Below the pieces are notes generated by a model, which did not search any database, was not told the origin of the DNA, and saw nothing but the letters and a program-made list of their open reading frames with translations. Below are positions 17,154 through 26,092 of a stretch of 64,000 nucleotides of DNA, one piece after another. Each line of letters starts with the position of its first letter. Positions within the stretch are counted from its first letter, which is position 1. Source of the stretch: Candidatus Leptovillus affinis (GTDB lineage: Bacteria > Chloroflexota > Anaerolineae > Promineifilales > Promineifilaceae); assembly GCA_016705235.1 (NCBI GenBank), contig JADIYP010000002.1, positions 434,001-498,000 of the forward strand, written 5' to 3'. Both the position numbers and the translations under genes were made by a program.

Positions 17154-18173
17154 ATGCCCCAATTGTGCGTCATTCCCGGCGACGGGATTGGTCTGGAAGT
17201 GGTGCCTGCGGCCACGGCCGTTTTGCAAGCCGCCATCCCCCATCTGGAAATCATCGAAGCTGAAGCGGGTTGGACCTGCTTTCAAAAACACGGTGTTTCT
17301 GTGCCAGATAGCACCCTGGCGACCATCCGCGCATGTGGCGCGGCGCTGTTTGGCGCGGTGTCGTCGCCCAGCCACAAGGTGGCCGGGTATCGCAGCGCTA
17401 TCCTGACTCTGCGGCAAGAATTGGACCTGTACGCCAACATCCGGCCGGTGAAAAGCTGGCCCCACGTTTCCCCCCGCCCCGGCATCGACATGATCATTGT
17501 GCGCGAAAACACCGAAGGGCTGTACAGCGGGCGGGAACGGGTGGAGATGGGCGAAGGGGCGCAAATTGACAGGGTGGTAACGGCCGTTGCCGAACGCGTG
17601 ATCACCCGCCGCGCCAGCCTTCGCATAGGAAGGCGGGCTTTAGAAATCATGGAAACCCTCAACCGACAAAAGCTCACCATCGTCCACAAGGCCAACGTGC
17701 TGCCGCTGACCGATGGCCTGTTTCGGGACTGCGTGCGGGAAATCTTTGCCGACGCGGCGCAAAGCAGCGCCGGCGTGACGGTGGACGAACTGCTGGTGGA
17801 TGTGGCCGCGTTGAAAATGGTGGCCGAGCCGGAACACTTCGACGTGATTGTGACGACGAACTTATTTGGCGACATTTTGTCGGATGCGGCGGCGTATTGG
17901 GGCGGTGGACTGGGTTTGGCGCCATCGTTGAATTGGGGCGAGGCGTGCGCCGTGGCCGAACCGGTGCATGGCTCTGCGCCGGACATTGCCGGACAAGGTA
18001 TTGCCAATCCCATGGCGGCCATTTTGAGCGCGGCGCTGCTGGCGCGCAGCGTGTGGGATTTGCCGGAAGCGGCAGAGGCGATGGAAACGGCCGTTACCCG
18101 CGTCCTGACCCATCAACCCCATTTGCGCGGCACGATGGCTTTGGCCACGGCCGTGATCGCGGCGCTGCCCTGA
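17154..18173 (+). CDS. Isocitrate/isopropylmalate dehydrogenase family protein
   Basis: 339 aa, ATG 17154 with GGAGG upstream. Oxidative decarboxylase of 2-hydroxy-acids using NAD(P). Motifs: IPGDGIGLEV, LRQELDLYANIRPVKSWP, RENTEGLYSGRER, KANVLPLTDGLFR, NLFGDILSDAAA and EPVHGSAPDIAGQGIANP. The short length and NTEGLYSG segment favour NAD-isocitrate or homoisocitrate dehydrogenase over LeuB, but the substrate is not certain. 18 bases after selB; its stop overlaps the start of the next gene (TGATG), indicating translational coupling. Confidence 0.9.
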   Translation: MPQLCVIPGDGIGLEVVPAATAVLQAAIPHLEIIEAEAGWTCFQKHGVSVPDSTLATIRACGAALFGAVSSPSHKVAGYRSAILTLRQELDLYANIRPVKSWPHVSPRPGIDMIIVRENTEGLYSGRERVEMGEGAQIDRVVTAVAERVITRRASLRIGRRALEIMETLNRQKLTIVHKANVLPLTDGLFRDCVREIFADAAQSSAGVTVDELLVDVAALKMVAEPEHFDVIVTTNLFGDILSDAAAYWGGGLGLAPSLNWGEACAVAEPVHGSAPDIAGQGIANPMAAILSAALLARSVWDLPEAAEAMETAVTRVLTHQPHLRGTMALATAVIAALP

Positions 18174-18682
18174 TGCTGGCGAATGAAAACTGGCGACCCT
18201 TGCTGGTCCGTTACCGATTTTGGCTGCTGGCCTTTGTTTGGACGGCGGGTTGGGTCTTTTTGCTGCCGCTTATTTCGCTGCTGGCGGGCACGGAAGCGGC
18301 CATGTATGCGGCTGTGATTGCCGGTTTCGTGTTGTATGACCAGGTATTGAAGGGCTGGCGGACGCGGTTGGGGGAACGGCCGTTGCCCATTTCGCTTGGC
18401 CTGACGCTGGTCAGCGTGGTGGGGCTGATTGTGATCTGGCAGGTTTTAACGGCCGTCTGGCTGCTCCCCACCTGCCGTTACTTGCTCATCGACAACATCG
18501 TAGACCACAGCGGTGATGAGGCTTATTTTTCCCTTTGTTATGAGACCAAGCCCGACAGCAGCACATTATTTTGGTTGGGGATTACGGCCGTGGTGACGCC
18601 GCCGTTTTTGATGGGTATTTTGTATGCCTTTTGGGGATTGGTCTTGATGGGGCGCTGGTTAAAACGGCGACGAACCATGTAG
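18173..18682 (+). CDS. Small membrane protein, unknown
   Basis: 169 aa from ATG 18173, which overlaps the stop of the dehydrogenase (TGATG). Four hydrophobic helices at about residues 17-36, 38-58, 78-100 and 131-158, ending in a basic LKRRRTM tail. No family recognised. The tight overlap suggests co-translation with the dehydrogenase; a functional link is only inferred. Confidence 0.75.
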   Translation: MLANENWRPLLVRYRFWLLAFVWTAGWVFLLPLISLLAGTEAAMYAAVIAGFVLYDQVLKGWRTRLGERPLPISLGLTLVSVVGLIVIWQVLTAVWLLPTCRYLLIDNIVDHSGDEAYFSLCYETKPDSSTLFWLGITAVVTPPFLMGILYAFWGLVLMGRWLKRRRTM

Positions 18683-18713
18683 ATTGGACCAATCTTGAAG
18701 ATTGATCCAATCT
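18681..18713. repeat. 33-bp palindrome (family D), copy 2
   Basis: AGATTGGACCAATC, loop TTGAA, GATTGATCCAATCT; one mismatch in the arms. Located between convergent genes, overlapping the stop codon of the upstream one; could act as a bidirectional terminator-like hairpin. Confidence 0.8.
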
Positions 18714-18730
18714 AACTTCGCCTTCACGCC

Positions 18731-20086
18731 TTAATGAGAAAGCCCCAGGACGATCCCGGCAATGGTCATATAAATAAACAAGCCGGTCGCATCCACGAGC
18801 GTACTCATAGCCGGACCAGACACGACGGTGGGGTCGATGCGCAGGCGGCGGGCCAAGAGCGGCAGCACAGCCCCCAGGCTGTTGGCCCACACCACAATCG
18901 CAAAAATAGCCAGCGAGACGGTGAGCGCAACGCCGCTGCTCGTTCCCCACATCAGGGCACGGGCATAAGCCACCACCCCCATCACCAGACCTAAGAGCAG
19001 ACCGATGCGCAGTTCATGCCATAACGGCCGTAACATACCCTTGGCATCAAATTCACCCAGAGCAATTGCGCGGATAATTGTGCTGGTGGTCTGCGAACCG
19101 GCGTTGCCGCCGGTGCCAATCAACAAGGGAATAAAAAAGGAGAGGGCAACCACCGCTTGCAGCTCCGTCTCAAAATGGCGCAGCACGCTGCCGGTGAGCG
19201 TTTCCGTGAGAAACAAGAGCAGCAGCCAGCCAATGCGCCGGCGAGCCACACCCAGAACGGGCGTGTCCAGATAGGGACGATCTAACGGTTCCGTCGCGCC
19301 GAGGCGTTGGATGTCTTCCGTGGCTTCATCTTCCAACACATCGACCACATCGTCGATGGTGATGACGCCTACCAGCAGACCCTCTTCATCCACCACAGGC
19401 AAAGCCAGCAGGTGATAACGCGACATGAGGCGGGCGCATTCTTCCTGATCGGTTCCCAGGGGCACATAAATGACTTCCGGGTCCATGATGTTGGCCAGCG
19501 GCGTGTGGGGATCGGCGATGATGAGCTGGCGCAGGCTGACAGCGCCGCACAAACGCCGCTGCCCATCCACCACAAAGAGATAGTTGAGGTCGTCGTTGTC
19601 TGGCTGCCAATCATGCAGGGCCTGGAGGGCGTCGTCGCGGGTCATGCGGCGGCGGAGGGCCAGGAATTCGGAAGTCATCAGGCCGCCGGCGGTGTCGTCG
19701 GGGTGGAGGAGTAACGGCCGTATATCTTCCGCATCCTCCATGCCGGCCAACACAGCCCGTGCGGCATCCGGCTCCATGCTGCCCAAAACATCGACGGCCT
19801 CGTCCGGCTCCATTTCATCGACAATGCGGCTGGCGGCCAGCGTGGGCAAGTGGGCTACCAATTCAGCGGCTTCCATCTCGTCCATTTCGGCCAAAATGTC
19901 GGCAACGTCGTCGGGTCTCATTTGCGGCAGCAACCGCTGTTGGGCCTGATCCGTCAATTCCGAGATTAATTCGGCCTGATCGGGTGGGTAAAATTGTTCA
20001 ATGATAGCCACGGCCTGAGAAACGTTTTGCGTTTCCAGAGATTGGCGTACCTGGGCTAAGATTTCTTCCAAGTTTGACTGCAACAT
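18731..20086 (-). CDS. mgtE: Magnesium transporter MgtE
   Basis: 451 aa, ATG 20086 with GGAGGTG upstream. Mg2+-selective channel. Domains: N-domain of helical MgtE_N repeats rich in acidic residues (residues ~20-135, e.g. ADILAEMDEMEAAELVAHLP), two CBS domains (~140-265; LPVVDEEGLLVGVITIDDVV), plug helix and five membrane helices with the conserved GTGGNAGSQTTSTIIRAIALG pore segment split here as GGNAGSQ and TIIRAIALGE. Mg2+ binding between N and CBS domains gates the channel. Convergent with the upstream membrane protein gene. No Mg2+ riboswitch seen upstream. Confidence 0.95.
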   Translation of the reverse strand: MLQSNLEEILAQVRQSLETQNVSQAVAIIEQFYPPDQAELISELTDQAQQRLLPQMRPDDVADILAEMDEMEAAELVAHLPTLAASRIVDEMEPDEAVDVLGSMEPDAARAVLAGMEDAEDIRPLLLHPDDTAGGLMTSEFLALRRRMTRDDALQALHDWQPDNDDLNYLFVVDGQRRLCGAVSLRQLIIADPHTPLANIMDPEVIYVPLGTDQEECARLMSRYHLLALPVVDEEGLLVGVITIDDVVDVLEDEATEDIQRLGATEPLDRPYLDTPVLGVARRRIGWLLLLFLTETLTGSVLRHFETELQAVVALSFFIPLLIGTGGNAGSQTTSTIIRAIALGEFDAKGMLRPLWHELRIGLLLGLVMGVVAYARALMWGTSSGVALTVSLAIFAIVVWANSLGAVLPLLARRLRIDPTVVSGPAMSTLVDATGLFIYMTIAGIVLGLSH

Positions 20087-20343
20087 GAGACACCTCCAGG
20101 TTTATTCCCCGGAGGCGGAAAGGGGATTTGCCAACCGGGGGGTTAATTTATTTGGTTGACAAGTGGGAGAGTCGGCTTTGTGCTCTGACTGCCAGGCTCT
20201 GATTTTTCGTTCACTATCTGCTCCATCTATGAATAAAAGGTAACGGATACCAAATTTTGTTGGGTGACGGCCGTTTTCGCCGCCAACCAACATGTGATTT
20301 TAGTCCCAAGCCTATCGGCTCGTCAATAAATTGCCTACGCAAA
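20087..20343. other. Spacer upstream of mgtE, nothing firm seen
   Basis: Contains one ACGGCCGT copy at about 20267 and no recognised RNA element. A short open frame (20102-20293 minus) has no supporting features. Confidence 0.4.
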
Positions 20344-20552
20344 CAGCAATTCTCAATTTAACCAGAAATGTGTCATGCTGAGAGCCTGTGCTGAGCTTGC
20401 CGAAGCATCCTCCGAAGCATCCCGTTCAGCCCTAATGACCAATACATGGGGATGCTTCGCTCCGAAGACTCCGCTCAGCATGACAGTTCAGCGTAAAGTG
20501 CAAAGAAATTACCTTGTTCGCACGAATGCCTGATCTAAATTGAGAATTGCTG
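20344..20552. mobile_element. MITE family A, copy 2 (209 bp)
   Basis: Ends CAGCAATTCTCAATTTA and TAAATTGAGAATTGCTG are a perfect inverted repeat. Flanks CTACGCAAA (20335-20343) and CTGCGCAAA (20553-20561) match at 8 of 9 bases, a probable target duplication. Same nested GTCATGCTGAG palindrome inside. Confidence 0.88.
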
Positions 20553-20686
20553 CTGCGCAAAAATATTGGGCAGCGCTGCGCGAACGAGACAAAGTACAGG
20601 CATTCAATTGCAGGTATAATGGCATAATAGCGTACAGGGAGTTTTAACGGCCGTTTTGCGGCCAGTGCACAAAAAGGAGATTGAAC

Positions 20687-21541
20687 ATGATCCCAAAATT
20701 ATCATTTGGTCGCACCGGGCACTTGAGTACACGAACTTTATTTGGCGCGTTTGCGGTAGGATTTATTCCGCAGGTGGAAGCCGACCGCGTGCTGGACCTG
20801 CTGCTTTCTTACGGCATCAACCACATCGACACGGCGCACAGCTACGGCGACGCGGAACTGCGCCTTGGTCCGTGGATGAAGGACCATCGGCAAGACTTCT
20901 TTTTGGCGACAAAAACAGAGCAGCGCACCTACCGGGGAGCCTGGGACGAACTGCGGCAGTCGTTAGAGCGGATGCAAACGGACCACATTGATCTCTGGCA
21001 AATGCATCTTCTGGTGGACCCCGATGAATGGGATGTGGCGATGGGACCGGGCGGCGCGTTGGAAGCGTTTGTGGAGGCGCGCGAGCAGGGATTGGTGGGC
21101 TATTTGGGCGTAACCGGTCATGGGGTTACGGTGGCGCAGATGCATTTACGCAGTCTGGCGCGGTTTGATTTTGATTCGGTGCTGCTGCCTTACAATTATT
21201 CGCTGATGCAAAATCCACAATATGCGGCCGATTTTGCCGCGCTGACGGCCGTGTGCGCCGAGCGCCATGTGGCCATCCAAACCATCAAATCGCTGGCGCG
21301 CGGATCGTGGGGCGCCAAACCGCAGACGCGCAATACCTGGTATGAACCGTTTGAGAAAGAGGCGGAAATAGAGACGGCCGTTCACTGGGTACTCAACCGA
21401 CCAGACATTTTTCTCAACACGGCCGGTGATCCGGATTTGCTGCCGCTGGTGTTGGCCGCCGCATCTCGTTTTACGCCTGCCAATCAGGCCGTCCTAGACA
21501 CGAAAATGGCGCAATTGCAAGCGGCCCCATTATTTACATAA
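20687..21541 (+). CDS. Aldo/keto reductase
   Basis: 284 aa from ATG 20687 with AAGGAGA six bases upstream (the frame also has TTG at 20681). (beta/alpha)8 NADPH-dependent oxidoreductase. Catalytic tetrad can be read: Asp and Tyr in HIDTAHSYGDAE, Lys in FLATKTEQR, His in LWQMHLL. The NADPH-binding end is shorter than usual. Family members reduce aldehydes/ketones; here the substrate is unknown. Monocistronic, between a MITE and element B. Confidence 0.88.
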   Translation: MIPKLSFGRTGHLSTRTLFGAFAVGFIPQVEADRVLDLLLSYGINHIDTAHSYGDAELRLGPWMKDHRQDFFLATKTEQRTYRGAWDELRQSLERMQTDHIDLWQMHLLVDPDEWDVAMGPGGALEAFVEAREQGLVGYLGVTGHGVTVAQMHLRSLARFDFDSVLLPYNYSLMQNPQYAADFAALTAVCAERHVAIQTIKSLARGSWGAKPQTRNTWYEPFEKEAEIETAVHWVLNRPDIFLNTAGDPDLLPLVLAAASRFTPANQAVLDTKMAQLQAAPLFT

Positions 21542-21611
21542 GCAAGAAACAAAATTGCGCCGCAATTGCAATTCACAATATCCAATTACTGTTAATATAG
21601 AGGTAGCTGTC

Positions 21612-21735
21612 CTGAGTGACTGACAAAACTTATCTAACCGCGGAGAATGCGGAGAGCGCGGAGTTTGTACCAGAGAAAATCTCCGCGTCCTTTGCGCTCT
21701 CCGCGGTAAAATTCTGAGATTTGTCAATCAATCAG
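21612..21735. mobile_element. Palindromic element B, copy 2 (124 bp)
   Basis: Ends CTGAGTGACTGACAAA and TTTGTCAATCAATCAG are inverted repeats. Core AACCGCGGAGAATGCGG... pairs with ...CTCTCCGCGGTAA. Flanked by GGTAGCTGTC (21602-21611) and GGTAGTTGTC (21736-21745), 9 of 10 identical, suggesting a target duplication. No coding potential. Same length as copy 3 at 50218-50341. Confidence 0.8.
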
Positions 21736-21790
21736 GGTAGTTGTCTGACAAAACCATCTATTCGTAAACCCTAACCATCCAGGCTGAGTA

Positions 21791-24700
21791 ATGGCATCTG
21801 AATCAATAGAGCAACAATTAGTTGACCTAAAACGCGAAAATGCAGCCCTCACGGAACGCATCGCCCAGCTAAATCGCACAGAAAATACGCTTAACGCTAT
21901 CCTCAAAGGCACAATTGCCGAAACGGGCTACGATTTTTTTGTATCCCTGGTGAAGCATGTGGCCACAGCGCTGCAAGCAAAATATGCCTTGATTGGTGAA
22001 CTGGTCGGCCCGAATAAAGATCAAATCAAAACGATTGCTTTTTGGAACGACGGCGAGACCGGAGCAAACTTCGATTACGAACTTTCCGGCAGTCCATGCG
22101 CCACAGTGATTGCCGGCGGTGTGCAGTATTACACGCATAACACGTGGAAGATGTTCCCGGAAGACAAGGGGTTAGAGAAGAAACATATTGAATGTTACAT
22201 TGGGGCGCCGATGTTCGATTCAATGGGTGAGCCTCTAGGCGTTTTGGTGGTGATGCACGATAACGTTTTGGAGATGGGCATCGATTCTGTGCCGATCATC
22301 AATTTATTTGCGGCGCGGGCGGGGGCCGAATTGGCGCGTAAGCGACATGAAGAAAAGCTGCGCGAATCGGAGAGACGGTATCGACATGTGGTGGAGCAGT
22401 CGAATGAGGTCATTTATCTGGCGTTTAACGGCCGTTTCGAACTTATCAATGAGCGTTTTTGCCAGTTGTTCGAGGTGACACAGGCTGAGGTCTATGCCGG
22501 TCAGATACGGACGATTGACCTGGTGGCGCCGGAAAGCCGGTCGTTTTTGGAGCAGCGCGGCCAATTGATGCGGTCTGGCAAGGCCATCTCTGAACGGTAT
22601 GAATTTGTGGCGCAAACGAAAAACGGCCGTAAATTTCCGGTAGAAGTGTCGGTGAGCTATGTAGATTACCGGCACGGAACGGCCGTGCAAGGCCTGCTGC
22701 GCGATCTAACGAAACGAAAACACGAGGAATCGGCCGAACGAACCCAGCGAGAACTGGCCGAAGCGCTGCACGAGATCGGCCTGGCATTAAGCGCGTCGCT
22801 AGACATCAAAATCGTCTTGGACTTGCTGTTAGACCAATTGGGGCGGGTGGTTCCCTACGATTCGGCCACCATGATTGAAGTAAAACATGGACAAACATTC
22901 ATCGTGCGCGCGCGTGGGTTTGAAAAGTTTGGCATCAGCTTAGACACCTCGACGCGACCGCGAGCAATGGACATCGCCGAGGCGCTGACCTGGCGCACAA
23001 TGATTCAGACGAAACGGCCGTTGATCATCCCCGACATTGAAAAGAGCAACCTGTGGCGGCACAGCGCCGCAAATCCGCATGTGCGGTCTTGGGCCAGCGC
23101 TCCGGTGTTAATCGGGGGCGAAGTAGTTGCCTTTTTATCCGTTAACAAGATTCAACCTGATTTTTACTCAGAAGAGTACAGCAACCGCCTGGCGGCGTTT
23201 GCGGCGCAGGCTGCGTTAGCCTTGCAAAATGCCAGTTTATTTGCCGCCGCGACAGAACGAGCCGAGGCGCTGCGTATTACCGGCGAGATTTTGCGCGCGC
23301 TAAACGCCGTATCCAATATCCAGGATGCATTTCCCACCTTAGTGACCTATCTCAAAGAAACCACCCGCTGTCAGCGTGTAACGCTGGCGCAATTGGACGA
23401 AAATCAAGAATCGGCGACATTTATTGCCTTGCATGATGATTTCCATGAGCTGCCCGTGCCGTTCCAATTAAGCGCTAGCGACAGTGGTGCGGTTAATGAT
23501 TTGGGCAACGGCCGTCCCCACATCGTCCCCAACATACTAGACGAACAAAACTATCTCGCCGCCCAACTCCTACTGAAAGACGGCTACCATTCGTATATTG
23601 CCCTGCCGCTCATCGCCAATGAGAGCGTCAAAGGCGTGTTAACCTTAAGCTGGATCGACACGAACGGCTTCAAGGACGTTGATTTGTCCATGATTCAGCA
23701 AATATCCAGCATGGTGGCCTTGGGGCTGGAACGCAGCCAATTATTTGCCAAAACCCAAACACGCACCCAGGAATTAAATTTCCTCAACAAAGTCATTTCT
23801 GCCGCCGCTTCTGGGAAACGAGAAAATGAAATTGTGGAAATCATGTGTTCAGAGATCGCCAATTACCTGTCTGTCGCCCACATTTCTTTGCTGGAACTGG
23901 ATGATGCGCTGGTGAACGGCCGTGTCACCGCCCAATACCGAAATCCCGCCTACGCCTCCTTAGTCGGCAAAACCATCCCGCTATCGTTAAACAGCGTCAT
24001 CATGACAGAAATTCTCGCCACCAAAGTCCCATTGGTTTTTCCCAAAATCAGGGAAACCACTTTCAGCAAAGATATTATCACCCTGATCGATATGTACAAC
24101 CTCGTTTCTATCTTACTGGTTCCCATCTCCTTACGTGGGAAAGTGATCGGTATCATGGGAATTGGGTCAGAAGAAGATAGGACTTTCAGCGTAGAAGAAA
24201 TTCGCTTGATGCACACAATCAACGAAGAGCTGGGACGAATCTTGGAAACCGCGCGGTTATATGATCAACTTCGCAGCCATGCCGCCGAGCTAGAAGAGCG
24301 CGTCGCTGAACGTACCAGCGAATTGGCGGATGCCAACGAGCAGCTGAAAGAACTAGACGCCCTGAAATCGCAGTTTGTAACAGACGTATCGCATGAGCTG
24401 CGCACCCCAGTAACCAATTTAAAGCTTTATCTGGACCTGCTAGAACATAAGGGGTCTGATCTGCTGCCTAAATATCTGCCTATTCTACAAAAACAAGCCG
24501 ACAGATTGGGCCAACTTATTCAAGATATTTTGGATCTTTCTCGGTTGGATATGCAACAAGCCAACCAACCACTTTTCATGATGGTCGACTTAAACGCCAT
24601 CATTCAAGATGTGATCTTGGCCCACCAACCACGCGCCGAAGTTGCCGGCTTGCGGCTGGTGTTTACGCCCGACCCCAATTTGCCGACGATCTTTGGTGAG

Positions 24701-25069
24701 CACAATCAATTGGCGCAGGTAGTAACCAATTTGCTGGCGAATGCAATTAACTATACAAGTGAGGGACAGATCAACGTTTGGACTGAATTAACAGATAACG
24801 AAAAACAGGTGTGTTTGATTGTGCAAGACAGCGGGGTTGGCATCCACGATGACGATCTAGCGTATTTATTCAACCGGTTTTACCGGGGCCAAAAGGCGCG
24901 TCAGTCCAACATTCCCGGAACAGGGTTGGGATTAGCAATCGCTCACGAGATTATTCGGCTTCATAATGGTCATATTGAAGTTTACAGCGCCGTTAACAAA
25001 GGTTCTACGTTTCGGGTCTGTTTACCTATCCACCGCCAATCACAAACCGCTGTTTTCGACCAAACCTGA
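21791..25069 (+). CDS. Sensor histidine kinase with multiple GAF and PAS domains
   Basis: 1092 aa, no membrane segment, so a cytosolic sensor. Order: short N-terminal coiled coil (~1-35); GAF-like (~40-190); PAS (~200-310; YRHVVEQSNEVIYLAFNG); GAF (~330-480); GAF (~490-650); GAF (~660-830); coiled coil; HisKA with SHELRTPVTNLKLYLDLLE (His in VSHELRTP, ~870); HATPase_c with N-box VTNLLANAINYTSEG, G1 IVQDSGVGI, F-box LFNRFYRG and G2 GTGLGLAIAHEI. No receiver domain and no adjacent response regulator, so it is an orphan kinase; signal unknown. Stop codon abuts that of the next gene. Confidence 0.92.
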   Translation: MASESIEQQLVDLKRENAALTERIAQLNRTENTLNAILKGTIAETGYDFFVSLVKHVATALQAKYALIGELVGPNKDQIKTIAFWNDGETGANFDYELSGSPCATVIAGGVQYYTHNTWKMFPEDKGLEKKHIECYIGAPMFDSMGEPLGVLVVMHDNVLEMGIDSVPIINLFAARAGAELARKRHEEKLRESERRYRHVVEQSNEVIYLAFNGRFELINERFCQLFEVTQAEVYAGQIRTIDLVAPESRSFLEQRGQLMRSGKAISERYEFVAQTKNGRKFPVEVSVSYVDYRHGTAVQGLLRDLTKRKHEESAERTQRELAEALHEIGLALSASLDIKIVLDLLLDQLGRVVPYDSATMIEVKHGQTFIVRARGFEKFGISLDTSTRPRAMDIAEALTWRTMIQTKRPLIIPDIEKSNLWRHSAANPHVRSWASAPVLIGGEVVAFLSVNKIQPDFYSEEYSNRLAAFAAQAALALQNASLFAAATERAEALRITGEILRALNAVSNIQDAFPTLVTYLKETTRCQRVTLAQLDENQESATFIALHDDFHELPVPFQLSASDSGAVNDLGNGRPHIVPNILDEQNYLAAQLLLKDGYHSYIALPLIANESVKGVLTLSWIDTNGFKDVDLSMIQQISSMVALGLERSQLFAKTQTRTQELNFLNKVISAAASGKRENEIVEIMCSEIANYLSVAHISLLELDDALVNGRVTAQYRNPAYASLVGKTIPLSLNSVIMTEILATKVPLVFPKIRETTFSKDIITLIDMYNLVSILLVPISLRGKVIGIMGIGSEEDRTFSVEEIRLMHTINEELGRILETARLYDQLRSHAAELEERVAERTSELADANEQLKELDALKSQFVTDVSHELRTPVTNLKLYLDLLEHKGSDLLPKYLPILQKQADRLGQLIQDILDLSRLDMQQANQPLFMMVDLNAIIQDVILAHQPRAEVAGLRLVFTPDPNLPTIFGEHNQLAQVVTNLLANAINYTSEGQINVWTELTDNEKQVCLIVQDSGVGIHDDDLAYLFNRFYRGQKARQSNIPGTGLGLAIAHEIIRLHNGHIEVYSAVNKGSTFRVCLPIHRQSQTAVFDQT

Positions 25070-26056
25070 TCATTTTACCAGATTGGGATTGATGATATAG
25101 GCCCACCAATTGTTGAGAATGCTATTTGTTTTGCCGGTGGTATGTGGCATATGGCCCAACCACCAGAGATGGTGATACCGCATGTCGCCATTTCCCCATT
25201 CATCACCGTTAACATGGCGGCTGGTCGCCTGAAAATTGGGAAAGTTAAACCAATCATCACAGCGGCTGGGCACGAAACGGCCGTTTCCCCAATCATAATC
25301 CCGCTCACTATTCGGCGCGAAATGGACAGTACCACACTCGGCCAGGCCCGGGTGCGACTTATCATAGCGCGAAAATCGCGCCCACAAATTCGCCTCGCCG
25401 CGTTTTTGCCGATACACCTGGGCCATAATCGACTCAGCCCGATGGCCAAACCTCTCCAACATTTCGCCTATGCCACGTTCATAATTAAACCCCATCACCA
25501 CAAAACGCCTCTGGCTGTCGGCGTCTAGCAGCGGTGGCGCGTTACATACAAAAGCATCGCGCCCAACCATCAAGGATTCATGGTACCCGGCATACGGAAA
25601 GCCAAACAGCCACACCTCGTCAATTTGTCCGGCGTTTACCCGCGACACAATGCCAGATTTTTGCAGCAGACGAGGATAATCGAGCAAATCGGGGTGATGA
25701 AAGCCGGTACGCGAGCGCCAACGAAACAGAAAAGAATCAGCGTCATAGCGAAAGCCATCGGCTTTAACGGGAAAATCGTCAACTTCAATCCGTTCAACCA
25801 CCTGATATCGAACGTAGCCATAACTGGCGGCTTCCAGATCCGCAATGTACTGCTGGGTTAGTTCATCCGGATCGTGCCAGCGAAGAACCTCATGAAGTTT
25901 GCGCTGCCCTTCAAAAGGGATAACCGGATTATGGATAATGATCAGTACGCGCGGCTGAACGGGATCGGGTGTGTTGGCAGATGTGGCGACGGTGGGTGAA
26001 ACGGCCGTGTCTCCCCGGCTCAACCATGTTTGACGAAGTTTTTCGGTCAGCTTCAT
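25070..26056 (-). CDS. Conserved hypothetical protein
   Basis: 328 aa. I do not know a named family, but the pattern is of a conserved enzyme-like or secreted-type protein: VLIIIHNPVI then FRW...RTGFHHPDLLDYPRLL, VNAGQIDEVWLFGFPYAGYHESLMVG, CNAPPLL, RRFVVMGFNYERGIGEMLERFGHRAES, and a Trp/His-rich C-terminus. Aromatic and His residues are unusually many. No signal peptide. Its stop (TGA at 25070-25072 on the minus strand) forms the palindrome TGATCA with the stop of the kinase gene. Follows the MFS gene by 36 bases on the same strand, so likely one operon. Confidence 0.75.
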   Translation of the reverse strand: MKLTEKLRQTWLSRGDTAVSPTVATSANTPDPVQPRVLIIIHNPVIPFEGQRKLHEVLRWHDPDELTQQYIADLEAASYGYVRYQVVERIEVDDFPVKADGFRYDADSFLFRWRSRTGFHHPDLLDYPRLLQKSGIVSRVNAGQIDEVWLFGFPYAGYHESLMVGRDAFVCNAPPLLDADSQRRFVVMGFNYERGIGEMLERFGHRAESIMAQVYRQKRGEANLWARFSRYDKSHPGLAECGTVHFAPNSERDYDWGNGRFVPSRCDDWFNFPNFQATSRHVNGDEWGNGDMRYHHLWWLGHMPHTTGKTNSILNNWWAYIINPNLVK

Positions 26057-26092
26057 GTCCTAATCATACTCCGACACAGCCAAACTGACAGC

